A stretch of DNA of 64,000 bases from positions 7,956,170 to 8,020,169 of the forward strand of contig NC_021985.1 in assembly GCF_000444875.1 (NCBI RefSeq), given 5' to 3'. Below, piece after piece: positions 16,541 through 24,872 of the stretch; the first letter of the stretch is position 1, and each line of letters begins with the position of its first letter. The DNA is from Streptomyces collinus Tu 365. GTDB taxonomy: Bacteria > Actinomycetota > Actinomycetes > Streptomycetales > Streptomycetaceae. Made by a program: the position numbers and the translations under genes. The notes beneath the pieces were generated by a model that had not been told where the DNA came from, made no database searches, and saw nothing but the letters and a program-made list of their open reading frames with translations.

Positions 16541-17698
16541 ATGGGGAACACGGCAGTGGTGCTCGGAGGGGGCGTCGGCGGGCTGGCCGCCGCGATCGGT
16601 CTGTTTCGCATCGGATGGGACGTGACGGTCATCGAGCGTGCGTCCATGCTCGATGACGCGGGGGCAGGCATTTCACTGGCCGCCAACGGCCTGCGGGCAC
16701 TGGACGAACTGGGGGTCGGCGACGCGGTTCGGGAGGCATCGCGAGGCCAGTACAGCGGCGGCACCCGGACGCCCCGGGGCGGCTGGCTGGCCCGGATGGA
16801 CGGCTCGACGCTGGAGAAGGCGGTGGGCGCACCGATCATGGGCATCCCCCGCTCCGACCTGCACCGACTGCTCCGCGACTGCCTGCCCGCCGAATCACTG
16901 GTGACCGGCTCGGAGGCGGCCGGGGTCGAGCAGACCGGCCCTGAGACGGTTCAAGTCGACTGCCGCACCACGGTCCTGAACGCCGGTCTGGTGGTCGCGG
17001 CCGACGGCATCGGCAGCAAAACTCGCAGCCGTCTTTTCCCACACCATCCCGGCCCGGTCTACAGCGGCTCGACGGTACTGCGTGCCATCACCGAGCGCGC
17101 GGTCGATCTGCGGACCGACTTCGAGCTGACCTGGGGCCGCGGCGCGGAATTCGGGCACATCGCCTTCCGGGACAGGCGGGCCGAGTGGCACGCCGTCCTC
17201 AGCCACCCCGCCGGCACGCGGTTCGCCGACCCGCTGGCCGAACTGCGCCGACGGTTCCACACCTGGCACGACCCGATCCCCGCCATGCTCGACGCGACCC
17301 GGCCCGAGGCCGTGCTGTATCACGACGTGAACGAACTGCGTACGCCGCTCACCTCATACGCGGTCGGTCGGATCGCGCTGCTCGGTGACGCGGCCCATGC
17401 GATGACCCCCAACCTCGGACAGGGGGCCTGTCAGGCACTGGAGGACGCGGTAACCCTCGCCGCCGCCCTCGCCACCGAGTCCACCGTCGACGCCGCGCTC
17501 GCTCGCTACGACGCCGAGCGTCGGCCCCGCAGCCAGGCCGTCGCACGGGCTGCCCGGCAAGCCGGCAGAATGGGCCAACAGCTCTCCCACCCACTGGCCG
17601 TCCCCCTGCGGAACACGGCGATGCGACTGACTCCATCCCGGGTCGCCACACGTATGATCCTGCGTCATCACGCCTGGGTTCCGCCGTCGCTGAGCTGA
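16541..17698 (+). CDS. FAD-dependent monooxygenase (PHBH family)
   Basis: A 385-residue single-component flavoprotein hydroxylase. It has the N-terminal FAD dinucleotide motif GGGVGGLAAA (residues 9-18), the DG motif VVAADGIGSKTRS that contacts FAD and NADPH (about 150-162), and GDAAHAMTPNLGQG (about 283-296), which binds the FAD ribityl chain. The family hydroxylates aromatic or polyketide substrates with NAD(P)H and oxygen, and some members inactivate antibiotics. TetR-linked members often degrade xenobiotics. The start is ATG 16541 behind GGGGGCTCC, a weak site. Control by the divergent TetR is strongly suggested by the paired operators. Confidence 0.87.
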   Translation: MGNTAVVLGGGVGGLAAAIGLFRIGWDVTVIERASMLDDAGAGISLAANGLRALDELGVGDAVREASRGQYSGGTRTPRGGWLARMDGSTLEKAVGAPIMGIPRSDLHRLLRDCLPAESLVTGSEAAGVEQTGPETVQVDCRTTVLNAGLVVAADGIGSKTRSRLFPHHPGPVYSGSTVLRAITERAVDLRTDFELTWGRGAEFGHIAFRDRRAEWHAVLSHPAGTRFADPLAELRRRFHTWHDPIPAMLDATRPEAVLYHDVNELRTPLTSYAVGRIALLGDAAHAMTPNLGQGACQALEDAVTLAAALATESTVDAALARYDAERRPRSQAVARAARQAGRMGQQLSHPLAVPLRNTAMRLTPSRVATRMILRHHAWVPPSLS

Positions 17699-17706
17699 TC
17701 CGGTTC

Positions 17707-17921
17707 GTGCCCGCCACCTCACGACCCGAACGGCGCCGTCGCCACCCTGGGGGCCTGCGAGTTCCCGGTCGAGTGGCACTCGCCGGCGTGATGTACGCGC
17801 TGCGAACCGGTGTCGTCCGGCGCGATGTTCCGACGGAGTCCGTGGGTTGCTCCGGTGTGACGGCCTGGCGCCGCTGCGGGACTGGACCGAGGCCGGCGTC
17901 TGGCCGCGCCTGCACGCCCCG
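17707..17921 (+). pseudogene. 5' fragment of an IS5-type transposase
   Basis: The plus-strand frame begins with an Arg-rich RRRRHPGGLRVPGRVALAGV followed by MYALRTGVVRRDVP and GCSGVTAWRR, the normal N-terminus of IS5-group transposases. A single-base shift then moves the frame to LRDWTEAGVWPRLHAPLL, also canonical. The gene stops abruptly there, joined to a copy of the tetR 3' end. Only the non-catalytic first ~75 codons remain, so it is inactive. Confidence 0.72.
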
Positions 17922-18024
17922 TTGCTGACCTGCATCGACGGACTGGTTTTTCGACCGACTGGTGAACGGCGGTGAGTACCGCGCGAGGCTCTCGACGGCT
18001 TCGTCGCCGCCGCGCTGCGTTAGG
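17922..18024 (+). pseudogene. Duplicated 3' end of the neighbouring tetR gene
   Basis: This stretch matches the reverse complement of 15910-16011, the last part of tetR including its TAG, at about 94 percent by eye: one inserted T, two single-base deletions and about three substitutions. Translated with frame corrections it reads LLTCIDGLVF, DRLVNGG and AAALR. The copy cannot be expressed as a protein. The junction with the transposase fragment falls in a shared TTGCTGACC/CTGCTGACC stretch, suggesting microhomology-mediated joining. Confidence 0.8.
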
Positions 18025-18392
18025 TGCCCCCTGCTTGGAGGCGAGCCCCGACGCGATGTTCTTCAGAGGCATGCTCGGGCCGATCCGCGGGTCTCGGTCG
18101 GCACGCGCAGATCATGCTTCTTGCCTTCGTCTGGGCCTAGGAAAGCGCCCACGCTATTAGGCCGTTCGGCCCGGGCCCTGCGCGCGGTGCTGCCTGCGTG
18201 ACTGCACCCAACACGGACCCTTTCATTGCCCTTTACGTTGCTTGCCCTATGGCAAGGGAGTGGCTGATTCTGGCCCGTATGTGGGGTGGTTCCGTGGGAA
18301 TGGAAAGAATCTTTGTGCGATTCCTGTGACAACTTGTGTGGGCCCGGTGGCTGTTGGAGCTGTCGGGGTCTGTCTCTCCATGGGGGAAAGTC
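18025..18392. other. Upstream region of the RHS gene
   Basis: About 370 bases between the tetR duplicate and the RHS start. It is noticeably less GC-rich near 18220-18330 than the genes, as expected for a promoter or leader. No gene is supported. GGGGGAAAG lies two bases before the RHS ATG. Confidence 0.35.
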
Positions 18393-21300
18393 ATGCGCAC
18401 ACGTGCCTTGGGCACGTCTCTTCGGCATGCGCGGAGGAGATCAGGAGCGGCTGCCGCCGTGGCGGTGGTGACGGCGGCGGCGCTCGCGGCGGCGGTCCTG
18501 CCCGCCACGACGGCGACAGCGGCCGACGGCAAACCCGTATCGGCGTGGGGCAAGGGCAGCCCCGACTTCAGGATGCCGGCGGTGAAGGTCGGTGCGAACC
18601 GGCCGGTGAAGTCGAAGCCGTCGAAGAACCCGACCGCGTACGCGCCGTGGAGGCGTGAGCAGCGGGCGCACGCCAAGGCCGCAGCCTCCGGGAAGGAGGC
18701 CGCGTCCTCGGGTGTCGCGGCGAAGGCGTCGCTGATGAGCCTCGTCCCGGAGGGCCAGGGCAACGTGCCCTGGCACCGCTACACCAGCTTCGCGATCACG
18801 GACACTCTGAAGGCGAAGGTCGACTACTCGACCGGCAACCTGATGCTGACGGCGACGGACTTCGACATCGCCGGCGTGGGGCAGCGCCTGATGCTGGCGC
18901 GGACGTACAACTCGCTCGATGCCCCCTACGGGCGCGTCTCGCAGCGCTGGTGGCAGCAGTACGAGCGCTACCTGTCCATCTCCAGCAGCGAGGTGATCCT
19001 CTACGACGCCTCCGGCGCCACCGTCCGCTTCACCAAGAACAGCGACGGCTCCTTCACCACCCCCAAGGGGTACTCGGAGGACCTGAAGAAGAACGCGGAC
19101 GGCACCTACACGCTGACGAAGTGGAAGTCGGGCTCGAAGGAGACCTACAACGCCAACGGCTGCCTGAGCAAGGTCACCGACCGCAACCACGGCAGCATCA
19201 CCGTCGCCCAGCACGACGAAACCGGCGAGAACAAGGGCTTCAAACTCACCGAGACCCGCTCGGGCCGCTGGATTGACCTCGTCAAGACCTACCCCTCGCA
19301 GTGGCAGGCCAAGGACAACACCGGCCGCACCGCCGTCTACAGCCTCGACCCGAGCGGCAACCTGGCCACCACCACCGACACCGAGGGCAAGACCGTCACC
19401 TTCGGCTACGACGGCTCCGGCCGCGTCGCCAAGATCACCACCGCCGAAGGCCGGGTCACCGTCTTCACCTACGACGACGTCAACCGCGTCACCTCGATGC
19501 TGCGCGCCACCGGCTTCAACGCCTCCGGGAGCACGGGCCCGACCTGGACGTACACCTACAGCTCCACGTCGGCGACCGCGGCCGGCACGACCACGGCCAA
19601 GGACCCGGAGCTGCACGCCACGAAGTACGACCACGACGGCGACGGCCAGGTCACCGACGTGACGGACGCGCTGCAGCATCACCGCTCGACGAAGTTCGAC
19701 GCCAACCACAACATCGACACGGCCACCGACGCGATGGGCGCGGGCACCACCCCGGGCAACGTCACCGACTACGGATTCAACTCCCGCAACAACCTAGAGA
19801 CCGTCTCGATGCCCACCGGCGGCAAGACGGTCAACTCCTGGCAGACCATCGCCGGCGGCGACGTACCGAAGGACTCCACCAACGCCGACGGCGAGAAGAC
19901 GAGCTTCACCTACGACACGGTCGGCAACACCACCTCGGTCGCCCAGACCGGCACCGGCGGCGGCAGCGTCTCCTACGACTACAACCCCGCCACCCCGACC
20001 TGCGGCGGCTTCGAGGGCCAGCGCTGCGCGCAGAAGACGAAGATGACGTCGACGAAGACGGTGCAGACCGACTTCCATTACGACGCCAAGGGCAACCTGG
20101 AGTGGGCCAAGCCGCCGGCACCGCTGGACAAGACGACGTACACCTACGACGACCTGGGCCGCACGGCGTCGGCCACGGACGCGCGCGGGGTGACCTTCAC
20201 GTACACGTACGACAACATGGACCGCATCCGCACCGTCTCCGCACCGAACTCGGTGAAGGTCGAGTACTGGTACGACGGCGACGGCAACCTGGTCCAGCGC
20301 TCGGACGGCACGGGGACGGTGAAGTACGAGTTCGACCCGCTGCAGCGCGAGACGGTCCGTCACCTCCAGGACGGCTCCCAGACGCTGCTGGCCTACACCC
20401 CGGCGGGCAACGTGGACTACTACCAGGACCCCGCGGGGAAGGTCGACTACACCTGGAACGAGGTCAACAAGCTCAAGGAGCTGAAGGACCCGCAGGGTGC
20501 GGTGACGACGTACGATTACAACAACGACGACGTCCGCACCACGACCACCTACCCCGGCGGCACGGTGCAGAAGGTCGACGTCGACGCCTCCAGCCGCCCC
20601 AAGAACATCAAGGTGACCTCCGACCAGGGCACCCTGGTCGACCTCGGCTACACCTACGGCTACGGCACGAACGCCGCCACCGACGGCAACAAGATCCGCA
20701 CCAGCACGGACAACGTCACCGGGCTGAAGCGCACCTACTCCTACGACGGCGCGGGCCGCTTCTCCTACGCCAAGGAGGAGAAGAACGGCACGATCGCCGA
20801 CTCCTGGCAGTACTGCTACGACCTGGCCGGCAACCTCACCTCCCAGGGCGCCGACCAGGGCTGCCCGCGCGGCACCACCTACACCTACAACGACGCCCAG
20901 GAACTCACCGCCAAGTCCAGCACCAGCGGAAGCTGGTCCTACGACGCCATCGGCAACGAGACCGCAGGCGCCTCCACCGACGACTACACCCGCACCGGCG
21001 AGACCTGGACCGACCACTCCCAGATGTCGTCGATCACGGTCAACAACAAGACCTACGACGGCCAGTACGGCTCCACCGACCAGAGCGAGCGTATCCGCCT
21101 CGGTGACACCTACTTCCACAACGGCCCCCTCGGCCTGTCCGCCAAGACGACCGCCGGCGTGGACATGGGCTTCAACCGCGAGCCCGGGGGCACCTTGAAC
21201 TCCATGACGACCGGGGGCAAGGCGTACTACTACCTCACCGACGCGATCGGCTCGGTGATCGGTCTGGTGGACGTGGACGGCAACAAGGTCGACACCTACA

Positions 21301-21818
21301 CGTACAGCCCCCGCGGTGTTCGTCTGCTCGCCCAGTCGACGGAACCGGTGGCCCAGCCCTACCGCTTCGCCGGCAACTACCAGGACCCCACCGGCCTGTA
21401 CCACCTCAAGGCCCGCTACTACGACGCCAACGTCAGCCGCTTCACCCAGTCCGACCCCTCCGGCCAGGAACAGAACCCCTACCTCTACGCCGAGGGCGAC
21501 CCCGTCAACCGCATCGACCCCAACGGGTTGCTGTCGCTCGACGTGGGGGGCGAGGCTTGCTACTGGGTGTGCATAGGCGCTGGCGCAAGCATCAACGAGG
21601 ACGGCGGCGTCCACCCGTACCTGTCCGTAGGACTTGGCACCCCCGGAGTAAGTGGTGACCTGGGTCTGGCCTCAGGCTCAGCGGGGCCGGGATGGACCGG
21701 CGAAGTGGCGTGCGGGCTAGGTCCTGCGGACCTGTCTGTCGCTACGGATGGGTCGGAAGGTGTCGGCACGGGTGGAAGTACCGGCAAGTGTTCAGGAACG
21801 GTCAAGTACACCTTCTAA
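18393..21818 (+). CDS. RHS/YD-repeat secreted protein with variable C-terminal tail
   Basis: The 1141-residue protein has an Arg-rich signal sequence ending near ATAADG (residue about 46), a DUF6531-type region (DYSTGNLMLTATDFDI, about 143-160), many YD repeats of the xYDxxGRxxxxT type (about 300-980), and the RHS core sequence YRFAGNYQDPTGLYHLKARY (about 988) ending in RIDPNG at about 1044. RHS cores form a shell that encloses a C-terminal cargo, often a toxin, released at the conserved boundary. Here the cargo is about 97 residues, Gly/Ser-rich, with two Cys near its start (CYWVCIG) and no toxin motif I know. Two small membrane-protein genes follow 20 and 218 bases downstream and are immunity candidates. 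Confidence 0.88.
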   Translation: MRTRALGTSLRHARRRSGAAAAVAVVTAAALAAAVLPATTATAADGKPVSAWGKGSPDFRMPAVKVGANRPVKSKPSKNPTAYAPWRREQRAHAKAAASGKEAASSGVAAKASLMSLVPEGQGNVPWHRYTSFAITDTLKAKVDYSTGNLMLTATDFDIAGVGQRLMLARTYNSLDAPYGRVSQRWWQQYERYLSISSSEVILYDASGATVRFTKNSDGSFTTPKGYSEDLKKNADGTYTLTKWKSGSKETYNANGCLSKVTDRNHGSITVAQHDETGENKGFKLTETRSGRWIDLVKTYPSQWQAKDNTGRTAVYSLDPSGNLATTTDTEGKTVTFGYDGSGRVAKITTAEGRVTVFTYDDVNRVTSMLRATGFNASGSTGPTWTYTYSSTSATAAGTTTAKDPELHATKYDHDGDGQVTDVTDALQHHRSTKFDANHNIDTATDAMGAGTTPGNVTDYGFNSRNNLETVSMPTGGKTVNSWQTIAGGDVPKDSTNADGEKTSFTYDTVGNTTSVAQTGTGGGSVSYDYNPATPTCGGFEGQRCAQKTKMTSTKTVQTDFHYDAKGNLEWAKPPAPLDKTTYTYDDLGRTASATDARGVTFTYTYDNMDRIRTVSAPNSVKVEYWYDGDGNLVQRSDGTGTVKYEFDPLQRETVRHLQDGSQTLLAYTPAGNVDYYQDPAGKVDYTWNEVNKLKELKDPQGAVTTYDYNNDDVRTTTTYPGGTVQKVDVDASSRPKNIKVTSDQGTLVDLGYTYGYGTNAATDGNKIRTSTDNVTGLKRTYSYDGAGRFSYAKEEKNGTIADSWQYCYDLAGNLTSQGADQGCPRGTTYTYNDAQELTAKSSTSGSWSYDAIGNETAGASTDDYTRTGETWTDHSQMSSITVNNKTYDGQYGSTDQSERIRLGDTYFHNGPLGLSAKTTAGVDMGFNREPGGTLNSMTTGGKAYYYLTDAIGSVIGLVDVDGNKVDTYTYSPRGVRLLAQSTEPVAQPYRFAGNYQDPTGLYHLKARYYDANVSRFTQSDPSGQEQNPYLYAEGDPVNRIDPNGLLSLDVGGEACYWVCIGAGASINEDGGVHPYLSVGLGTPGVSGDLGLASGSAGPGWTGEVACGLGPADLSVATDGSEGVGTGGSTGKCSGTVKYTF

Positions 21819-21838
21819 GGAAAACGAGGCATACGCCC

Positions 21839-21976
21839 ATGCAGAGCCTTCTTCAACTGGCCAATGGTAGGCCCGCTGGACCTTCCTGGTCCCCGTACCT
21901 GATGGTTGGCCTCTTCGTCATCGCTGCGATAGTGATGATCGGTCTCTATGCCAGAAGTCGGCGACGCAGCAAGTAG
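21839..21976 (+). CDS. Small single-span membrane protein
   Basis: A 45-residue protein with one strongly hydrophobic segment (YLMVGLFVIAAIVMIGLYA, about 19-37) followed by a basic tail ARSRRRSK, predicting an inside-positive C-terminus. ATG 21839 has GAGG nine bases upstream and lies 20 bases after the RHS stop, so it is almost certainly co-transcribed with it. Small membrane proteins encoded right behind RHS or other polymorphic toxins are often immunity proteins, which makes that a reasonable but untested hypothesis. Confidence 0.6.
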   Translation: MQSLLQLANGRPAGPSWSPYLMVGLFVIAAIVMIGLYARSRRRSK

Positions 21977-21986
21977 AGGAGTTCTT

Positions 21987-22015
21987 CTGTGGGCGCTCTC
22001 TGTGGGCGCCCACAG
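21987..22015. terminator. Hairpin with alternative pairings
   Basis: CTGTGGGCGC occurs at 21987-21996 and again within a perfect 16-base palindrome, CTGTGGGC/GCCCACAG, at 22000-22015. The distal arm can pair with either copy, giving two mutually exclusive hairpins. It lies between the two small membrane-protein genes and could be a terminator or attenuator; no U-tract follows. Confidence 0.5.
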
Positions 22016-22036
22016 TCTTGACCAGTAAGGACAGTC

Positions 22037-22228
22037 ATGCATGTTCTTGTGGGTGTGCTGGTTACCGCGTTCGGGGTGGCTATCGCAGTGTTCGGACCCA
22101 CCTTCTCCAAAGCTGTCGGAAGCAGAGCCAGTGGGCGTTTCGATCAAAGCAATGCTGTGGCCTTTCGTGCGATCGGTGTCATGCTCGCGCTCGTGGGGCT
22201 GCTCTATGTCATCGGAGTCGTCGGCTGA
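22037..22228 (+). CDS. Small two-span membrane protein
   Basis: A 63-residue protein with two hydrophobic helices, HVLVGVLVTAFGVAIAVFG (about 2-20) and AIGVMLALVGLLYVIGVVG (about 45-63), joined by a polar loop. AAGGA lies five bases before ATG 22037. It is third in line behind the RHS gene, separated from the first small gene by a hairpin. I do not recognise a characterised family. Together with the preceding gene it may be part of the RHS module, for example as an immunity or accessory protein. Confidence 0.62.
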   Translation: MHVLVGVLVTAFGVAIAVFGPTFSKAVGSRASGRFDQSNAVAFRAIGVMLALVGLLYVIGVVG

Positions 22229-22242
22229 CTGAGCTCTTTCAG

Positions 22243-22360
22243 TGTGACCACTGATCGGGTGGCCGGCCGGTGTCCCGCAACGCACGAGGCTCCTGTGCCG
22301 GTGAGAGAGGTGTTCGCCGTCTCAACTCAGCAGTGCGGGAGCCTCGTTGATTCCCTGTCC
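22243..22360 (-). repeat. Dispersed intergenic repeat, copy B
   Basis: This is the counterpart of 4231-4345, in opposite orientation. Its ends carry inverted CGAGGCTCC and GGAGCCTCG (about 50 bases apart), so it is better preserved as a stem-loop than copy A. Blocks shared with copy A include CACCCGATCAGTGG and TGAGTTGAGACG. It follows the small membrane-protein genes directly, within 15 bases of the second stop. It may be the end of an insertion sequence or a small non-autonomous element. Confidence 0.6.
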
Positions 22361-22626
22361 TACGCCTACTTACGAGTTGGTGCGCGATAGCGGGCGGGTC
22401 GTGTTTGGCCTGCTCGCGGCCTGTTTCAGACGGTGACGGTGCGGTCGGAGACGAGGCCGGCGACGGCTCAGTACGTGTCAGGCAGCGGTCAGATGCGTCG
22501 CTTGACCTGATGGCTCCGCGCGACGCCGGACGCCTGCTCGGCGAGGGTGGAACCGTCCCGTCCCATCTGACGTGCAGGTATATGGATCGCCTGAGATACG
22601 GGAACGCGTGGGAGGTTGGGGGAGCG
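22361..22626. other. Region before the XRE gene
   Basis: About 265 bases between the repeat and the XRE gene. An open frame reaches back to 22405, but its residues there have no family resemblance. The region may include more of the element that carries the repeat. The promoter of the XRE gene should be here, but no clear hexamers are visible. Confidence 0.3.
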
Positions 22627-24033
22627 GTGTCGACCGAGGACGACGTCGAGCAGTTCGCGGCGCTGCTGCGCCGGCTGAAGGACCGCACGGACCGGAGCTA
22701 CGGCTCACTGGCCCGCCGTCTCGGCATGAACACCTCCACGCTGCACCGCTACTGCGCGGGACAGGCGGTCCCGCAGGACTACGTCCCGGTGGAGCGGTTG
22801 GCTGCCTTCTGCGGAGCAACACCGGAGGAACGCCTCGATCTGCACCGCCTGTGGCTGCTCGCGGTGATGGCACGACAGAGGCCGAGGGCGGGGGAGGAGG
22901 CAGCGGAGCAGACAAAGACCGAGGGGGCACCGGGGCCGACAGGGGACGGGCGGGCTTCGGGTCCGGACAGCCGGACAGCGGCGCGTGCGGGTGGCAGCAC
23001 GCGCAGTCTGGGTGGCGGCGCCGACGGCATCGCCGCTCCCGAGGCTTCCGGACCGGGCAGTTGCGAGTCGACGGCCCAGTGCGATGCGGTCCGCTCAACT
23101 GGACGGCCCTGGTACCGCCGTCGTCGTACCGTCGCCGGCACAGCCACGGCCACCGTACTGCTGGTGACGCTGGGCAGTATGTCGGCGCTGTCGGCCGACC
23201 GGTCTCACGACAACTCCGCCAAGGCCCCCGGTCAGTCCCGCACGACAGGAACCGGCACGTCACACCACCCGCAGGCCACTGCGGTCAGCCCCTCCCGCAG
23301 CCGTTCTCCGGAGTCGCCCTCCGCAGGAGTACGGGCTTCAGGGAGCCCCGAGTCGAAGGACCGATCGTCGGCTGGGACGAAGAGCGACGCCCCCGTGCCA
23401 ACCGGTGTACCGCTCGCGTGGACCGCCGACTCGCAGATCTGGGACGGCGGTTGCGGGCACGACTACGTCATCGGCAAGGAGCCGGCCCAGGTGCCCCCGC
23501 CGCCGGTAGAACAGGACGCCGGAGTGTGGGCAGCGACGCAGCAGGCGGTACCTGGGCGGCAGACGATGGTGCAGATCTCGGTACAGGGGAAGTCGTCCAC
23601 GACCGTGGTCCTCGCTGCCCTCCGGGTACGTATCGTCAGCCGCGGCACCCCGGTCACGGGCAACGCGTACGCCATGGGCCAGGGCTGCGGCAGTGATCTG
23701 CCGCCCCGGAACTTCTCCGTGAACCTGGACGTCGACCGCCCGATCGCCCATGCGCGCCCCGGCAACGACAGCGGAAACTCCGTCCCCGCGGTTCAGTTCC
23801 CCTACCGCGTCTCCGCCGAGGACCCGGAGGTGCTGCAGGTCACCGCGACGACCGAGGCATACGACTGCGCCTGGTACCTGGAACTGGACTGGTCCTCGCA
23901 GGGCCGCACCGGCACGGTCCGCATCGACGACCACGGCCACCCCTTCCGCACCAGCAGCATCAAGGGCCTGCCCCACTACTGGTACGGCACGAACGACCAC
24001 GGTGTGCGTCAGTGGGTACCCACCGACGCTTGA
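22627..24033 (+). CDS. XRE helix-turn-helix protein with transmembrane segment and ectodomain
   Basis: The 468-residue protein joins three parts. Residues 1-85 are an XRE-like helix-turn-helix (YGSLARRLGMNTSTLHRYCAG, then a LERL-like cap). A Ser/Gly-rich linker leads to one membrane segment (about 168-190, TATVLLVTLGSM). The outer part (about 255-468) is a folded domain with several Cys (GGCGHDYVIG, GQGCGSDLPP, YDCAWYLEL). It could be a membrane-bound regulator that reads an extracellular signal; many streptomycetes carry such proteins. GTG 22627 is chosen because the HTH begins there and GGGGGAG precedes it. The gene at 24079 follows 45 bases later. Confidence 0.75.
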   Translation: MSTEDDVEQFAALLRRLKDRTDRSYGSLARRLGMNTSTLHRYCAGQAVPQDYVPVERLAAFCGATPEERLDLHRLWLLAVMARQRPRAGEEAAEQTKTEGAPGPTGDGRASGPDSRTAARAGGSTRSLGGGADGIAAPEASGPGSCESTAQCDAVRSTGRPWYRRRRTVAGTATATVLLVTLGSMSALSADRSHDNSAKAPGQSRTTGTGTSHHPQATAVSPSRSRSPESPSAGVRASGSPESKDRSSAGTKSDAPVPTGVPLAWTADSQIWDGGCGHDYVIGKEPAQVPPPPVEQDAGVWAATQQAVPGRQTMVQISVQGKSSTTVVLAALRVRIVSRGTPVTGNAYAMGQGCGSDLPPRNFSVNLDVDRPIAHARPGNDSGNSVPAVQFPYRVSAEDPEVLQVTATTEAYDCAWYLELDWSSQGRTGTVRIDDHGHPFRTSSIKGLPHYWYGTNDHGVRQWVPTDA

Positions 24034-24078
24034 GGGAACCTGGGAGCTGCTCGGGCCAACCAGCCTAGAGTGGGCTGC

Positions 24079-24495
24079 ATGGACATGCGGAGAATCGTCG
24101 CGATGCTGGCCGAGGAAGCCGAGCAGCAGATCCGTGACCGGGTGTGGGAGCTGGCTCCGAGCGACCGGGCTCTTGCGCTTGAGACCGAGGCCGGGCTGCG
24201 GAAGGTTGTCGGGCCGTCGGACGTCCAGGAGGCATTGCCGCAGATCGACCGGCTGGAACACCTGCGGGAAACGCTCGCCGTCCTGGCGATCTCTCTCGCT
24301 CGCACCCACGGCCGCATGGCCTGGTTCCTCTCCGGTGCCCTCAACGCGCTCGAACCGGTCCTGCGCTGGCGGGCCATGACTGCCGAGAGTGGTGGCACGT
24401 TCGGCACTGTTCTGGCGAGTGCAGAGGAGTACACGGAGGCGGAGGAGGCCGTCCGCCTACTCCAGGACGGCCTTGAGCGGATAGCTGCGAAGTGA
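24079..24495 (+). CDS. Hypothetical helical protein
   Basis: A 138-residue protein of mostly amphipathic helices (MLAEEAEQQIRDRVWELA, then an 80-residue Leu-rich part) without signal or membrane segment. I do not recognise a family. ATG 24079 is preferred; GTG 24070 is in frame nine bases earlier. It follows the XRE-membrane gene by 45 bases on the same strand and may be co-transcribed with it, possibly as its cytoplasmic partner. Confidence 0.55.
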   Translation: MDMRRIVAMLAEEAEQQIRDRVWELAPSDRALALETEAGLRKVVGPSDVQEALPQIDRLEHLRETLAVLAISLARTHGRMAWFLSGALNALEPVLRWRAMTAESGGTFGTVLASAEEYTEAEEAVRLLQDGLERIAAK

Positions 24496-24872
24496 GACGG
24501 GGAAGCCAAGTCATGATGGCCACACGGAGGACGTACAACACGCAGGTGACGCTTCAGGTCGACGCTCGGAGCCATCTCCGACATGGCTGATCCCTCTTCT
24601 CGTGGCTGGCTTCGCTCCCCGGTCTCGGCAGGACGTCAGACAGCAGCGTCGTGACTTCCAAATAGCAGTCGCTATGGATGTCATAACGGCAGGAAGGGGG
24701 CTGCAGCGCGTGATGGCACCCTGCGCTTCTGCTTAGTTGATGCGTAGATCGCCTCTTGGCCGGCTGCCTTCAGGAACCACTCGCACCCAAGCACGAGCGA
24801 GTGGGTTCACCTTTTCCCGTACACGCTCGGTCGTGGGAGACGCCCGCCTCTCCGACGGCGGAGCGAGCAGCC
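24496..24872. other. Intergenic region, possible minor relics
   Basis: About 375 bases with no supported gene. A minus-strand frame ending at 24733 (PLARAWVRVVPEGSRPRGDL) has protein-like composition but no start and no recognisable family. A 25-codon plus-strand frame at about 24513 is probably chance. The region looks like decayed sequence between two oppositely oriented transcription units. Confidence 0.3.
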
